Shown: in pieces, positions 8,862-17,877 of the stretch
How the letters are laid out: each line of letters opens with the position of its first letter
Numbering within the stretch: the first letter of the stretch is position 1
Assembly: GCF_020687805.1 (NCBI RefSeq)
Contig: NZ_JAJEWQ010000003.1
Coordinates: 237,736 to 301,735 of the forward strand
DNA length: 64,000 bases
Reading direction: 5' to 3'
Origin: Planctobacterium marinum
GTDB lineage: Bacteria; Pseudomonadota; Gammaproteobacteria; Enterobacterales; Alteromonadaceae
Translations under genes and position numbers: made by a program
The notes under the pieces: model-generated
Database searches by the model: none
Seen by the model: the letters and a program-made list of their open reading frames with translations, nothing else
What the model was told of the DNA's origin: nothing

Positions 8862-10451
8862 ATGAATCAAAAAGTAACGAAACAACTGAAGATTTTGATC
8901 GTCAATCAAAATATGGCCGCCCGCAGTGAGCTTAAAAATATGCTTGCCACTTTAGGCCAATCAGACGTTACTTTAATGAAGGATGGCAGGGACTTAGTCG
9001 GTCGCGAACAGTCTTTTAAATACGACCTGATATTCATCCGGGAAGACTTAGGGTTTAGCCTCACCGGTGCGAACCTGGTCAGGCACCTGACTCGCTCCAA
9101 CCTGGTGCCTAAGTGGTGCAAGTTTGTGATTATCACGGACAGCGCTGAAAAGATCGGCGCCAGCCCCATCTTCAGGCATTTACGCACAGAAATATTAGAA
9201 TTCCCGCTAAATTACAAGATGGTGGAAAATTCGGTTAACGCCACCATTGAATCTCTGCAAGTTTTCCAAAACATATTAAAAAACCTCAATCAAATTTCCC
9301 CCAGTGTTTTAATTAAAAGCATCATTAATATTGACCCAAGTAAATTTGATGAAACTCATAAAGATGAATTATTGGAATTAAAGATTAAGCTGTTGCTGCA
9401 AGGGCGTCGACCTGATTTAGCATGGAATATTTCAGAAAAAATCGCCTTAAGTTCAGATAAAGTTCGCGAACAGTTATTCATCAGCTTTTCAACCGGGCAA
9501 AGGGAGCGCTTTTTATCGACCCTGGACAATGCCAATGGCTGCGAAATTCTGCGCAAAGGCTGTATTTATTATCAAACATTGCAAAAACTTCATGAAAACG
9601 AACCAGAACTGGCCCTGCGTTGCTTTGAAAAATTGGAAGAGAGTCAGCTTCAACCCAATGAAATAGAAACTCACGCCTTATTACTGCAAAAAGTACAGGG
9701 GCTGAAAAAAGCACTGGATTATCTGAATCATAAAGAGGCTATAAAAACCGATGAGTTTGACCTGAAAAACAATATCTCATTGGTACGGTTGCTTTGTTAT
9801 TCCCTCGCCTCCCTCAGTGGTAACCTGGACGGCAACTCTGCCCAAAAAGTTCACAACGACATGGTTGAAATCATTCGCAACAACACCTGGTCTAAGGGAT
9901 CATTCAAATACAATATGTATAAACCTTTTATTTTGCTGGGGCTTGCCGCCCTGCAGGGTAAAACCTTGCTGAGCAATTTCGAGAAACTTTATGATTTGCG
10001 ACACCAGTTGGATGTCAAGCAGTTGAATATCCTGTTATATGTTGCCCACAAGTACAACCTCGAAGCTCAGGCCATCGAAGTACACAAGATGTTGGAACGC
10101 AATGCCGCCAGATTGGAAATCAGTCCTGAGTTGATTAGTTTTGAAATCACCCATACTGAAGTGATGACCCGCACACTGACCAAAACAGAACAGAAAGCCC
10201 GCTATCTGTTACTGGCAGACCTGCACAGACAATCAGGCCGGGTATATCGGGCACTGCGCAAATATTACAAATGTCTTCAGGATTTTTCTCCCGACGATAA
10301 CGTTAAGCTGCAAATACTGGACTTGATGAAGGAGTTGGGTTTGAAACAGTACTGGAGTTTTAAATCACCACAGGCCCTCAGTAACAAAACTGAACTGGCA
10401 TCCTCTGAGGAAACTGAAGCGTCTGAGCCACAAATCAAACACTCTGCCTGA
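8862..10451 (+). CDS. Degenerate receiver domain fused to TPR-like repeats
   Basis: A 529-residue protein. Residues about 8-130 follow the CheY-like receiver fold, but the key residues are missing: the acidic pair after the first strand is NQ (ILIVNQN), the phospho-acceptor position reads Arg (DLIFIRED), and the conserved Lys before the last helix is Phe (LEFPLNY). The Thr after strand 4 (IITDSAE) remains. The rest, about residues 150-500, is alpha-helical with TPR-like pairs, for example LADLHRQSGRVYRALRKYY. It is likely a cytosolic protein-interaction module that is not switched by aspartate phosphorylation. The ATG has GGAGG seven bases upstream. Related receiver-TPR proteins are known in Alteromonadales and Vibrionales, but I know of no firm function. 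Confidence 0.8.
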   Translation: MNQKVTKQLKILIVNQNMAARSELKNMLATLGQSDVTLMKDGRDLVGREQSFKYDLIFIREDLGFSLTGANLVRHLTRSNLVPKWCKFVIITDSAEKIGASPIFRHLRTEILEFPLNYKMVENSVNATIESLQVFQNILKNLNQISPSVLIKSIINIDPSKFDETHKDELLELKIKLLLQGRRPDLAWNISEKIALSSDKVREQLFISFSTGQRERFLSTLDNANGCEILRKGCIYYQTLQKLHENEPELALRCFEKLEESQLQPNEIETHALLLQKVQGLKKALDYLNHKEAIKTDEFDLKNNISLVRLLCYSLASLSGNLDGNSAQKVHNDMVEIIRNNTWSKGSFKYNMYKPFILLGLAALQGKTLLSNFEKLYDLRHQLDVKQLNILLYVAHKYNLEAQAIEVHKMLERNAARLEISPELISFEITHTEVMTRTLTKTEQKARYLLLADLHRQSGRVYRALRKYYKCLQDFSPDDNVKLQILDLMKELGLKQYWSFKSPQALSNKTELASSEETEASEPQIKHSA

Positions 10452-10484
10452 ACGCCACGAAACCCCGTGAAGGGAAAAGAAAAT

Positions 10485-10667
10485 TCAGGCGGTGGTATCT
10501 ATATTTTGACCAATATTCCCTGACGGCGGCGGCGCCTGAGTAGTTTCCAGTGACTGAGTTTCTTGTTGCTGCTGAGCCTGACGATTAACCTGCTCGCTCT
10601 TATTTGGGGCAGCACCTTCTATGGTCACTAACCCTTCCGTAATGCCTGATGGCGTACCAATTTGCAT
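10485..10667 (-). CDS. Small hypothetical Gln/Pro-rich protein
   Basis: A 60-residue low-complexity protein rich in Gln, Thr and Pro (AQQQQETQS, QAPPPSGN). No domain is recognised and it probably lacks a stable fold. It is kept because the ATG has a strong AGGGGGA ribosome-binding site at the right distance. It lies downstream of the leftward metallo-hydrolase gene and converges on the receiver-TPR gene. Confidence 0.55.
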   Translation of the reverse strand: MQIGTPSGITEGLVTIEGAAPNKSEQVNRQAQQQQETQSLETTQAPPPSGNIGQNIDTTA

Positions 10668-10765
10668 ATTTCCCCCTGTTCAAGGCGTATGAAACGGCAT
10701 ATCTGTCTATATTTTAGCCAACAACAGACACAAAAGCTACCCGTTGGTTTTCTTGCGGGTTGCGA

Positions 10766-11731
10766 TCAGACCTCTACCTGCAACCCATCCCAGGCGGCAA
10801 TCACTTCCAGAGAAGGTTGATGACTTTGTGCAATTAACGCAGCGAAATTTTCAGCCTCATCCAGGTTTTGCTGGATTTCTTCGTCACTGTGTACAGGATC
10901 ATGATGAAACAAACACAATTTCTTTGCAGCTGCCCTGAGACAGAGCTCCACCCCCATTAAGTTACTGGAGTGCCCCCAGTCTTCCTTTAAGGTAACTGCC
11001 TCAAGCAAACTGTACATCGCATCGAATATAACCAGATCGGCATTTTGAATAAATCGCACAAACCGGTCCAATCGCGCCTGGTCTTCCACCTTGTGTTCAG
11101 AGTCTGTGGAATACACGATCTTCTTATCGTCCACCTGAAAGCGATAGCCGTATGAATTTCCCTCGTGCACCTGCAAAAAAGCCTCCACCTCGATACCGTT
11201 AATATGGTGCTTTTCTCCGGGATTAAAAAGATGAAACTCAATATCCGCCAGTAAAGTATCAAAGCTTACCGGGAATCCGGGACCACTGTGCTGCGCTCTG
11301 ATGGCGCTTTCCAGTTGTTCGTGACATCCGTAAATATGAATTTTGTGGCCGGGAATATAAGCCGGAGTAAAAAAGGGAAAGCCCATAATATGATCCCAGT
11401 GTAAATGGGACAGCAAAAGGTGAAAGGTTTTACTGCGTTGCTGCTTTGGATCCCGTAAATAATGTGCTGCAAAATCTCTTAACCCGGTACCCATATCGCA
11501 TAACAGATAATCCCCCTTGCCGGTATCTATCTCGACACAACTTGTATTGCCACCGAAGCTGCCTACCTCGGGAAACGATAAACTGTCCAGAAAAGGAGCG
11601 ATATCATCATAACTAGTCAGTTGCTTATCCACCGCTTTGATCAGGATATCTTCCAGGCGAGCACGGATATTGTGTGCGTGGGGAGCCACAGGAATGGAAC
11701 CTCTCGTTCCCCAAAATTTGACCATTGGCAT
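10766..11731 (-). CDS. Metallo-beta-lactamase-fold hydrolase
   Basis: A 321-residue MBL-fold enzyme. It starts MPMVKFWGTRGSIP, typical of the group that includes cyclic-phosphodiesterase-like (PhnP/ElaC-type) proteins. Metal ligands are visible in SHLHWDHIMGF (HxHxDH), in STDSEHK and in the late LFHHDPVHSD. The ATG at 11731 is preferred over the upstream GTG because GAAGGGGA lies at good spacing before it. An insertion of about 40 residues near the N terminus (HNIRARLEDILIKAVDK) is unlike the shortest members. It is cytoplasmic, with no signal peptide. The substrate is not predictable from sequence. Confidence 0.85.
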   Translation of the reverse strand: MPMVKFWGTRGSIPVAPHAHNIRARLEDILIKAVDKQLTSYDDIAPFLDSLSFPEVGSFGGNTSCVEIDTGKGDYLLCDMGTGLRDFAAHYLRDPKQQRSKTFHLLLSHLHWDHIMGFPFFTPAYIPGHKIHIYGCHEQLESAIRAQHSGPGFPVSFDTLLADIEFHLFNPGEKHHINGIEVEAFLQVHEGNSYGYRFQVDDKKIVYSTDSEHKVEDQARLDRFVRFIQNADLVIFDAMYSLLEAVTLKEDWGHSSNLMGVELCLRAAAKKLCLFHHDPVHSDEEIQQNLDEAENFAALIAQSHQPSLEVIAAWDGLQVEV

Positions 11732-11877
11732 GAATTTCCCCTTCAACACATTCACTATAATTCGGAGCTTACTTTATAATGTTGTGAGAATCTTATAATT
11801 TGTATTAGCAAATGGTCTAATACACACAGCTTTTCTGTCACGACATCGCCGGGATAGTCCTAAAGAGAATAATAATT

Positions 11878-13230
11878 ATGGCAAACACGCAAAATACCCC
11901 GGGCGACGACTCGCCTGCTGCGGAAGCAATCCACACTGAAGAAACCTTGCTGAAACTGCCCCGTCCGCCTTTAGCAAAAATTGCCGCCTTAAAACACGCA
12001 ATATGGGCTGTGCTGGCACGCATAAAAAACCGCGTGTCACGGTTTTTAGGTTGGTTTTCCGATAAATTTCGTGACCTCACCTTTTCTCAATGGTGTTATT
12101 TTATTGCTGCTGCGATGTTATTGAGCTTTTTATCCGAACCCCAGGAAAATGATGATTATATGCTGGTGGTGGGGGTTATTGCGGGTTTTGGCTTATTGCG
12201 GGAATTGTGGCAGATCTTTATGAGAATTTGGGAGCATACCTTCGGAAAAGGGGTGCTGTTTGTCCTGTATGCTTCCACCGCCAACATTGCATTGGCTGTC
12301 TCGGCCCTTAAGATCAATGCCATTTCCGGCATTGAACCTCAAACATTTGTATTCACCATGGGTTTTACTACCATGTTGATGTTGCCCTTTTGGATCCTGT
12401 TAGCCTCTGTGCTTTTCCTTGGCTCAGCAATTGTATTACTGAGCTTGTGGTCATTGCTTAGCTTCGTATTGCGGCTATTTCGCATCAGGCTGAAAACGCT
12501 GTGGCAAGACAAATCATTCGCCATACTCACCATGTGGATGCGCATTGTCTTTATCCCCTTTTTAATCATCGTCATGGTGAAATTTATCGAACCCTACATA
12601 GAACAACTGGATGTCTTTGACGATACGCCAATATTTGATGCCCAGGCCATTGCACAAATGCCTGAAGAGGAATTTATCTCGCTTGCGAATAAATTAAAAA
12701 ACAGTGGTGAACAACCGCTTTCATCAGAAGACGAAGCCACCCTGGATGAATTGGGCATATCCGGCGCGCAACGATTGATGATACGCAACATGTCAGATGA
12801 AGATTTAAACAAGCTGGTAGCGACTATTAAATCAGGAGAACTGGATAACCTGCTTGAACCTGGCCCGGAACAGAAAACGACTGAAACCAAAACCCTGTTC
12901 CCTGGCGTTACCGTTACAACCGTTGAAAATCAGCAAGAATCAGAAGAGCAAGCGCTGTCCGATTCTACCCCTGATGATACAGAATCAGCCCCGGATGAAA
13001 GCGAACCAGAAGATAGCGAAGAAAAAAATACCAGAACTCTGGACAAACTGATTGCCGGCTTTATTTATCAATTTGAAGCCTATCGCTTTTCAGCCTGTAA
13101 AAAAGCTGAGAATCAACGGGTACTCACCATTGATGAAAATACGATTTTTGTCATTGAGAAAGACAAAACCCAGGACCTGGGTTACAGATTTTCAGTCGCC
13201 CCCTGTATTCCAGGTTGGTCAGACGAATAA
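11878..13230 (+). CDS. Membrane protein with acidic C-terminal region, unknown function
   Basis: A 450-residue inner-membrane protein I do not recognise. After a soluble N-terminal stretch of about 70 residues come roughly five hydrophobic helices (from CYFIAAAMLLSFL to FIPFLIIVMVKFI, residues about 78-240). A long hydrophilic region follows with a run of Glu, Ser and Asp (about residues 345-390), then a small C-terminal domain with two cysteines (FSACKKAE, VAPCIPGW) that could form a disulphide if exported. The ATG is preceded by AAAGAGAAT. It is divergent from the MBL-fold gene and followed by a hairpin terminator. Confidence 0.7.
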   Translation: MANTQNTPGDDSPAAEAIHTEETLLKLPRPPLAKIAALKHAIWAVLARIKNRVSRFLGWFSDKFRDLTFSQWCYFIAAAMLLSFLSEPQENDDYMLVVGVIAGFGLLRELWQIFMRIWEHTFGKGVLFVLYASTANIALAVSALKINAISGIEPQTFVFTMGFTTMLMLPFWILLASVLFLGSAIVLLSLWSLLSFVLRLFRIRLKTLWQDKSFAILTMWMRIVFIPFLIIVMVKFIEPYIEQLDVFDDTPIFDAQAIAQMPEEEFISLANKLKNSGEQPLSSEDEATLDELGISGAQRLMIRNMSDEDLNKLVATIKSGELDNLLEPGPEQKTTETKTLFPGVTVTTVENQQESEEQALSDSTPDDTESAPDESEPEDSEEKNTRTLDKLIAGFIYQFEAYRFSACKKAENQRVLTIDENTIFVIEKDKTQDLGYRFSVAPCIPGWSDE

Positions 13231-13256
13231 GGCAGGTGAACCTGCCTCCCGGGTTT
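13231..13256 (+). terminator. Probable Rho-independent terminator
   Basis: Perfect stem GGCAGGT (13231-13237) with ACCTGCC (13240-13246), immediately after the stop codon of the acidic membrane protein gene, followed by TCCCGGGTTTT. The tail is not a pure T-run, but position and stem suit a terminator. Confidence 0.6.
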
Positions 13257-13287
13257 TACCAATCAGTCATACAGGCAATGGCTTATT

Positions 13288-14418
13288 TCACCAGCCATTA
13301 CAACGCTCAAGCCAGTGCAGTTCGCCTGCCGCTGTAACCAGGTGGTAGCCTGGGTACGCAGCCGCCGTCATGCAGGCGTGATTGGGTAATACCCTGACCC
13401 GGCTACCAATGGGGAATTCTGAGATTGAAACCTCATCAGGCAGATGTATTACGCCGTGTTCCTGATTGACCTGATTAACAATAACGTTATGGCTGAATCC
13501 TGTCCCATCCGGCTTAATAACTTTGCCATATCCATAATCACAATGTTGTGCAGATGTGCTGCGATCTTTAGACAGAGCGAGTCCACCGGCATCGATAAAA
13601 ATGCGGTTTTTTTCCGGTTTATGGGATGTCACGGTAGCTAAAACAGACAAAGCGATATCCGCTTCATCACAGGCTCCGAGTTGCGCCTGAAACAAATCAA
13701 AAAACACAAATACCCCGGGGCGAATTTCATTGATACCGGAAAAGTCCTCTGCGGCCACAACGGTTGGTGTCGAACCCAATGACAAATTAGGACATACAAG
13801 CTGGGCCTGTTGTAACCGGGCCTGAGCTGATAACAGTGCCTGCCTCTCTTGCTCCGCGTGGGCTTTAACTTCAGACCAATGCTGGCAGTCATATGAGCCA
13901 CCGCCATGAGTCATCAGGCCCCAGAAATCAATCCCGTCGTCGACAAACAGTGCTTTTGCTAATGCCACTAACAAGGGATCATCAGGCAACAATCCGGCTC
14001 TGTGACCGTCACAATCAATTTCTATGGCAACAGAAAAACGGACCTGATGCGCCTGTGCATAAGCCGCAATAGCCGTAGCCATGCTGAATGAATCAATAAT
14101 CACTGTAATATCGACGTGTTGCTGACGCAGTTTCGCCACTCTGGCAATTTTATCCGGAGACAGACACACAGCATATAACAACTGCGCAAAACCTTGCTCA
14201 GCGAAATACTCAGCCTCTTTCAGGGTTGACACGGTTAGCGGAGTCGCTGTGCCTTGAAACCGTTTTAAAACGGCGGCACTTTTGGCTGTTTTTGCATGAG
14301 GACGCAAACGCACCTGATGACGGTCGGCTTTGTCAGACATCCGCTGAATGTTGTTATTTAAGCGCACCTCATCCAGTATTAAGCAGGGCGTATTTAATTG
14401 TTGTAAATTGAGTTTCAT
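13288..14418 (-). CDS. DSD1-family PLP enzyme (D-serine dehydratase / D-threonine aldolase-like)
   Basis: A 376-residue enzyme of the fold-type III (alanine-racemase-like) PLP group. The PLP lysine is in RLRPHAKTAKS near the N terminus, and the C-terminal D-ser-dehydrat domain has the zinc ligands His and Cys in PNHACMTA. Relatives cleave D-threonine or dehydrate D-serine, and need a divalent metal. The ATG at 14418 (MKLNLQQLNTPCLILDE) fits the family N terminus; an upstream TTG in the same frame is less likely. It is the last gene of a compact leftward operon with PCuAC, an AlkD homologue, SseA and a hydratase. Substrate choice between D-Ser, D-Thr and related amino acids is open. Confidence 0.85.
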   Translation of the reverse strand: MKLNLQQLNTPCLILDEVRLNNNIQRMSDKADRHQVRLRPHAKTAKSAAVLKRFQGTATPLTVSTLKEAEYFAEQGFAQLLYAVCLSPDKIARVAKLRQQHVDITVIIDSFSMATAIAAYAQAHQVRFSVAIEIDCDGHRAGLLPDDPLLVALAKALFVDDGIDFWGLMTHGGGSYDCQHWSEVKAHAEQERQALLSAQARLQQAQLVCPNLSLGSTPTVVAAEDFSGINEIRPGVFVFFDLFQAQLGACDEADIALSVLATVTSHKPEKNRIFIDAGGLALSKDRSTSAQHCDYGYGKVIKPDGTGFSHNVIVNQVNQEHGVIHLPDEVSISEFPIGSRVRVLPNHACMTAAAYPGYHLVTAAGELHWLERCNGW

Positions 14419-14436
14419 GTTTGTCTGACCCAACAA

Positions 14437-14913
14437 TTAGTGATGATGATGTTTGTGTTCAGCACTGTCTTGCTGCACGGCCTCACTCACCACAACTGGC
14501 ACTGTTATCGCCTCCTGGTCTTGCAGACTGAATGTCAGCTGGAACTGCATTCCGGACGTCAAAGGCTGCTGTAAGCCAATCAGCATGATGTGTTTACCGC
14601 CCCGGCGAAGTACCAGCTCTTGCTGCGGCGCAAGAGTAAAAGGTAAATTGAGCTGTTTCATACTGGCCATGTCATCCTTGATATAACTCTCATGTAACTC
14701 AACACTCGCGGCAATCTCTGCATCCACCTGCAATCCGGTGATGAGCAGTGGCGTATCAGAGACATTTTTGAAGCTGCCATACACCGCTCCCATCTTCGCC
14801 AAGGCAAAAGTAGGCGTGGCCTTTACATCTTCATACTGCAATGAGTCAGCAAACAATGGATGGGAAAAAGTAAACAATACAAGGCTGACGACAGTCCCTT
14901 TCAAAAAACTCAT
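14437..14913 (-). CDS. PCu(A)C-type periplasmic copper chaperone
   Basis: A 158-residue exported protein: a signal peptide ends near HPLFADS, and the mature domain is of the DUF461/PCuAC type. The copper site is visible as HESYIKDDMASM followed by GGKHIMLIG, the family pattern of His and Met ligands. The C terminus is histidine-rich (HKHHHH), which could bind extra metal. PCuAC proteins deliver Cu(I) to the CuA centre of cytochrome c oxidase, often with Sco. No Sco gene is adjacent. Its start overlaps the end of the AlkD-like gene by four bases (ATGA), so translation is coupled. Confidence 0.88.
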   Translation of the reverse strand: MSFLKGTVVSLVLFTFSHPLFADSLQYEDVKATPTFALAKMGAVYGSFKNVSDTPLLITGLQVDAEIAASVELHESYIKDDMASMKQLNLPFTLAPQQELVLRRGGKHIMLIGLQQPLTSGMQFQLTFSLQDQEAITVPVVVSEAVQQDSAEHKHHHH

Positions 14914-15599
14914 AAAGTGTAACTCCGATTTTTATTAATATGTTTGAGCGCTTCCCTTTGGCTTAAACCGGAAAGCAGGTGTTGGTTATTTTGAACAAAC
15001 CGCAAAACCCATTCCGCATCGGTTTTGCCGTACTCTCTCAGCACCCAACCGATAGCTTTTCGAATAAAAAAGGGCTTTTCCTGAGCAAGTTGCAAAATAG
15101 TATCACTCAGAAGAGTGAGATTGGTGTCTTTTTTATGCTTTATATGAGCAATCAACGACGCTCTGCGCAACCATAAATTGTCGTGTTGCTGCCACCGTAA
15201 CAGTGTACTTTCCAGTGTCGGATGAGCTTTGATCAATAAGCCCACCAACGTGATAGCAATCCAGTCAACGGTGTCCCAGTTCTCAGCGGAAAGTAAAAGC
15301 TGCTCATATAAGGGTAAACTCTCAGGGGTTCGGAACACCTTGTAAAACTCGGCCACTTCCAGCGCCTGATATTGCAGTTCCCGATGACTTCCCTGCCAAA
15401 GCTGCATGATCGTACTTTCATACTCTGTGCGACTTGTTAGTGGAGCTTGCTTTTCAGCCATTTTAAACAGTTTTTTACGCAAAGGAGCCGGTACGCCAAA
15501 AAACGCCTGTTGGGTTTTCATGTAGGACTGCATTTTTAACGCTCTCGAGGGTTCCTGGTGTTCGCGTAATTGCTGCTCCAGTCGTTGTGCCAACATCAT
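14910..15599 (-). CDS. DNA alkylation repair protein, AlkD-like HEAT-repeat glycosylase family
   Basis: A 229-residue all-helical protein of the AlkC/AlkD-type family. It has the expected length (Bacillus AlkD is about 237) and motifs of the HEAT-like repeats, such as GVPAPLRKKLF, NWDTVDWIA and RKAIGWVLREYGK. Family members remove positively charged alkylated bases by capturing flipped-out lesions, without a classical base pocket. The gene overlaps its upstream neighbour sseA by four bases (ATGA) and the downstream PCuAC gene by four, so it sits in the middle of a coupled operon. Activity on N3- or N7-alkylpurines is inferred from the family. Confidence 0.85.
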   Translation of the reverse strand: MMLAQRLEQQLREHQEPSRALKMQSYMKTQQAFFGVPAPLRKKLFKMAEKQAPLTSRTEYESTIMQLWQGSHRELQYQALEVAEFYKVFRTPESLPLYEQLLLSAENWDTVDWIAITLVGLLIKAHPTLESTLLRWQQHDNLWLRRASLIAHIKHKKDTNLTLLSDTILQLAQEKPFFIRKAIGWVLREYGKTDAEWVLRFVQNNQHLLSGLSQREALKHINKNRSYTL

Positions 15600-16435
15600 T
15601 TAGGATCAGCCACTACCGGCAAGCGCTCATCCGCGCCCCACTCAGCCCAGGAGCCATCATAAACGCGAATATCCTGATATCCCAACTCATCTGCGGCCAA
15701 TGCCAGAATGCAGGCGGTTATTCCTGAACCACAGGTCATTACCAGTGGCTCAGAAACCTGAAGATTTAAGGAGGAAAATAACATTTCCAGTTCGGACTCC
15801 GGCTTTAGTTGTCCTTGCCGGGTGAGTGTTCTGAAGTGTAAACACTGTGCACCTGGCATATGGCCACTGCGCACACCCTGGCGCGGCTCTGCTTCCCAAC
15901 CTTTGAACCTTGGCTCAGAGCGCGCATCCAGCACGCGGATTTCCGCCGATGCGATGCGCTGTAACAGTTCATCAGCAACGATGAACTTCAAGGGTTGTGG
16001 ATTCGCCTGAAAATCCCCCAATGTAGGCGCGGCCTCAAGTTCAGACACGTTTTCACCCTGCGCCTTCCACCCGGGTAAACCACCATCGAGTATTTTGACA
16101 TTCTCATGGCCCATGGCCCTGAACATCCACCAGGCCCGGGGAGCTGAATACAGCCCCATATTGTCGTACACCACCACCAGTGAGTTATGGTCAATGCCCA
16201 GTTTTCTTGCCTCTTCCTGAAACAGGTTGGCATCGGGCATGGTGTGGGGTAATGCATTACATTTATCGATAAAGACCTTTTCCAGGTCAAATCGCAATGC
16301 GCCAGGAATGAAGCCCTGAGTCAAGTCGTTGCTCACCCCGGGTAAAGGCGTCGCCATGCTGGCATCGAGTAACACCAGATTGTCTGCGCCAAGTATCGCT
16401 TTTAACTGAGGGACAGTGATCAGGTTTTTACTCAT
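15596..16435 (-). CDS. sseA: 3-mercaptopyruvate/thiosulfate sulfurtransferase
   Basis: A 279-residue two-domain rhodanese. The first domain is catalytically inactive and the second carries the active-site loop CGSGITA, very close to the CGSGVTA that favours 3-mercaptopyruvate over thiosulfate. Other conserved stretches are LLDAS near the start, VYDNMGLYSAPRAWWMF and LDARSEPRFKG. The ATG at 16435 has GAGGA about 12 bases upstream; a longer frame upstream is unlikely to be used. It overlaps the stop of the exported hydratase gene by eight bases, and its own stop overlaps the AlkD-like gene. It acts in the cytoplasm in sulfur transfer and cysteine breakdown. Confidence 0.9.
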   Translation of the reverse strand: MSKNLITVPQLKAILGADNLVLLDASMATPLPGVSNDLTQGFIPGALRFDLEKVFIDKCNALPHTMPDANLFQEEARKLGIDHNSLVVVYDNMGLYSAPRAWWMFRAMGHENVKILDGGLPGWKAQGENVSELEAAPTLGDFQANPQPLKFIVADELLQRIASAEIRVLDARSEPRFKGWEAEPRQGVRSGHMPGAQCLHFRTLTRQGQLKPESELEMLFSSLNLQVSEPLVMTCGSGITACILALAADELGYQDIRVYDGSWAEWGADERLPVVADPK

Positions 16436-17312
16436 TGTTGGTTCTGTCCTCAGGTTGTAAAAGGGAAACGGTAACCGCAACCGGTTTTTCCGTTAATCCG
16501 ATAAATTCATAGCGGTAATGTTGCGTTTCGCTTGCCAGTGGAAATAGTTTTCCGGTGGCGCCCAGGCTTATTTTCTGCCCGGCTTTCAGTGCAATGCCAC
16601 GGGTCTTAAACTCCTGCACCAACCAAAACAGTACTTCCATCGGATGTCCCATTAACGCACTGGCATCGGTTTCCTGAACCAGGTTGTTGTTCTGATCCGT
16701 AAATCGAGCGATAAGGCGGGGAATTTTTTGGTAAAACGCATCGCTGTCAATCACAGTAATAGCAGGCCCTATGACGGCGTTTGTCGCTGCGATATTGATC
16801 GCAACCAGGCTGTTACCGGTGACAGGCTCCTGTTCGGCCAGGCGCATCGCAACAACTTCGACAAAGGGGTGAATACTGCTCACATAGGATAGGGTCTCAC
16901 GGGCATTTTTTGCCTGCATAATGCGCTCATCTGCGATGGTCACCATAAAGTCAGGCTCAATGAGTGTGCGATAACCAAAATTAAGTGGAATTTCAGCATC
17001 GCCATTTAACATCATCCCTTGCAACAACACCCCGGTTGCAGGCGAAGGAATATTGAAGCGCTGCTGACCCGCAATACTGGTAAAACCCACTTTATAACCT
17101 GCAATATCGCCCATGAAGGGTTGCAAATAACCAATATATTTAGCCTGAGTGCAGTAGGCATCGGCCAGCGAAGTAACCTGAGTCAACCCAGAGACGGCTT
17201 CAACAGGGTAGCCCTTTGCCAGCAACTGCACTTCTGCATCTGGCAGGCAAATTGCGAAACCGGGCATTGAACACACAAAACTCAGCACAATAATCAGACG
17301 ATAACGTCCCAT
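16428..17312 (-). CDS. Exported MhpD-like hydratase (fumarylacetoacetase superfamily)
   Basis: A 294-residue protein of the 2-keto-4-pentenoate hydratase / fumarylacetoacetase superfamily. Typical segments are GYKVGFTS, RTLIEPDFM, HPFVEVVAMR and a late GHPMEVLFWLV with ISLGATGKLFP. Unlike the usual cytosolic enzymes, it begins with a clear signal peptide (MGRYRLIIVLSFVCSMPGF). The start at 17312 is fixed by AAGGAG six to eight bases upstream. The metal-ligand acids of the canonical E-x-E motif are not all recognisable, so it may be a binding protein or an altered enzyme. It overlaps sseA by eight bases. The periplasmic location is predicted, not shown. Confidence 0.78.
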   Translation of the reverse strand: MGRYRLIIVLSFVCSMPGFAICLPDAEVQLLAKGYPVEAVSGLTQVTSLADAYCTQAKYIGYLQPFMGDIAGYKVGFTSIAGQQRFNIPSPATGVLLQGMMLNGDAEIPLNFGYRTLIEPDFMVTIADERIMQAKNARETLSYVSSIHPFVEVVAMRLAEQEPVTGNSLVAINIAATNAVIGPAITVIDSDAFYQKIPRLIARFTDQNNNLVQETDASALMGHPMEVLFWLVQEFKTRGIALKAGQKISLGATGKLFPLASETQHYRYEFIGLTEKPVAVTVSLLQPEDRTNNE

Positions 17313-17332
17313 TGCTTGCTCCTTTATCCCAA

Positions 17333-17755
17333 TTACGCCTGCTGCCTGGCTAAGACTCTTTGTTCCAGAAAACGCATTACATCTCGCCAACTGACAATGC
17401 CAACCACTTTGTCGTCTTCAATCACCGGAAGGCAGGATATTTTATTTTGATTAAACAGCATCACTGCTTTCATTACGGGTTCGTTTGCACCAATGGAAAC
17501 AATTTTATGAGACATGATTTGATGAACTTTTTTGTTCATGGTTTCCAGATCACGGGAGCTGATGGCACCACTTTTAACATGGGGGCTGACTGTTTTGAGA
17601 TAATCGCGATCCGACAGTACACCGGTAAGCACACCTTCATCCACCACCAACAGATGGTGAAAGGTATGCTTTTCAAAGACGCGCTTAACAGCCCACATAG
17701 TTTCATTGGAAGAAACACAAACCGGATGGGCACTCATGATATCTTTAACTTTCAT
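17333..17755 (-). CDS. CBS-domain pair protein
   Basis: A 140-residue protein made of two CBS motifs (first about residues 1-60, with MSAHPVCVSSNETMWAV and LLVVDEGVLTGVLSDRD; second about 78-135, with IMSHKIVSIGANEPVMKA and CLPVIEDDKVVGIVSWRD). Such Bateman modules bind adenine nucleotides and usually sense energy state or regulate another protein. No effector domain is attached. It is the first gene of the leftward operon, 20 bp ahead of the hydratase. A 14-bp palindrome, ATGCAAAATTGCAT (17810-17823), lies 55 bp upstream and may be an operator. Confidence 0.88.
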   Translation of the reverse strand: MKVKDIMSAHPVCVSSNETMWAVKRVFEKHTFHHLLVVDEGVLTGVLSDRDYLKTVSPHVKSGAISSRDLETMNKKVHQIMSHKIVSIGANEPVMKAVMLFNQNKISCLPVIEDDKVVGIVSWRDVMRFLEQRVLARQQA

Positions 17756-17850
17756 GCTAAAAACCCGTATGTTTTTAACAAATTCAAGCGGTTATATCAG
17801 GGAAAGTCAATGCAAAATTGCATGACGCAAGCGAAATGGCAGGAAGAATC

Positions 17851-17869
17851 GGGCGCCATTATTGCGCCC
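17851..17869 (-). terminator. Probable terminator of yeeN
   Basis: Perfect stem GGGCGC (17851-17856) and GCGCCC (17864-17869) with a 7-base loop, eight bases past the yeeN stop. On the minus strand the stem is followed by GATTCTTCC, a weak T-rich tail. Termination efficiency may be modest. Confidence 0.5.
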
Positions 17870-17877
17870 GTTAACAA

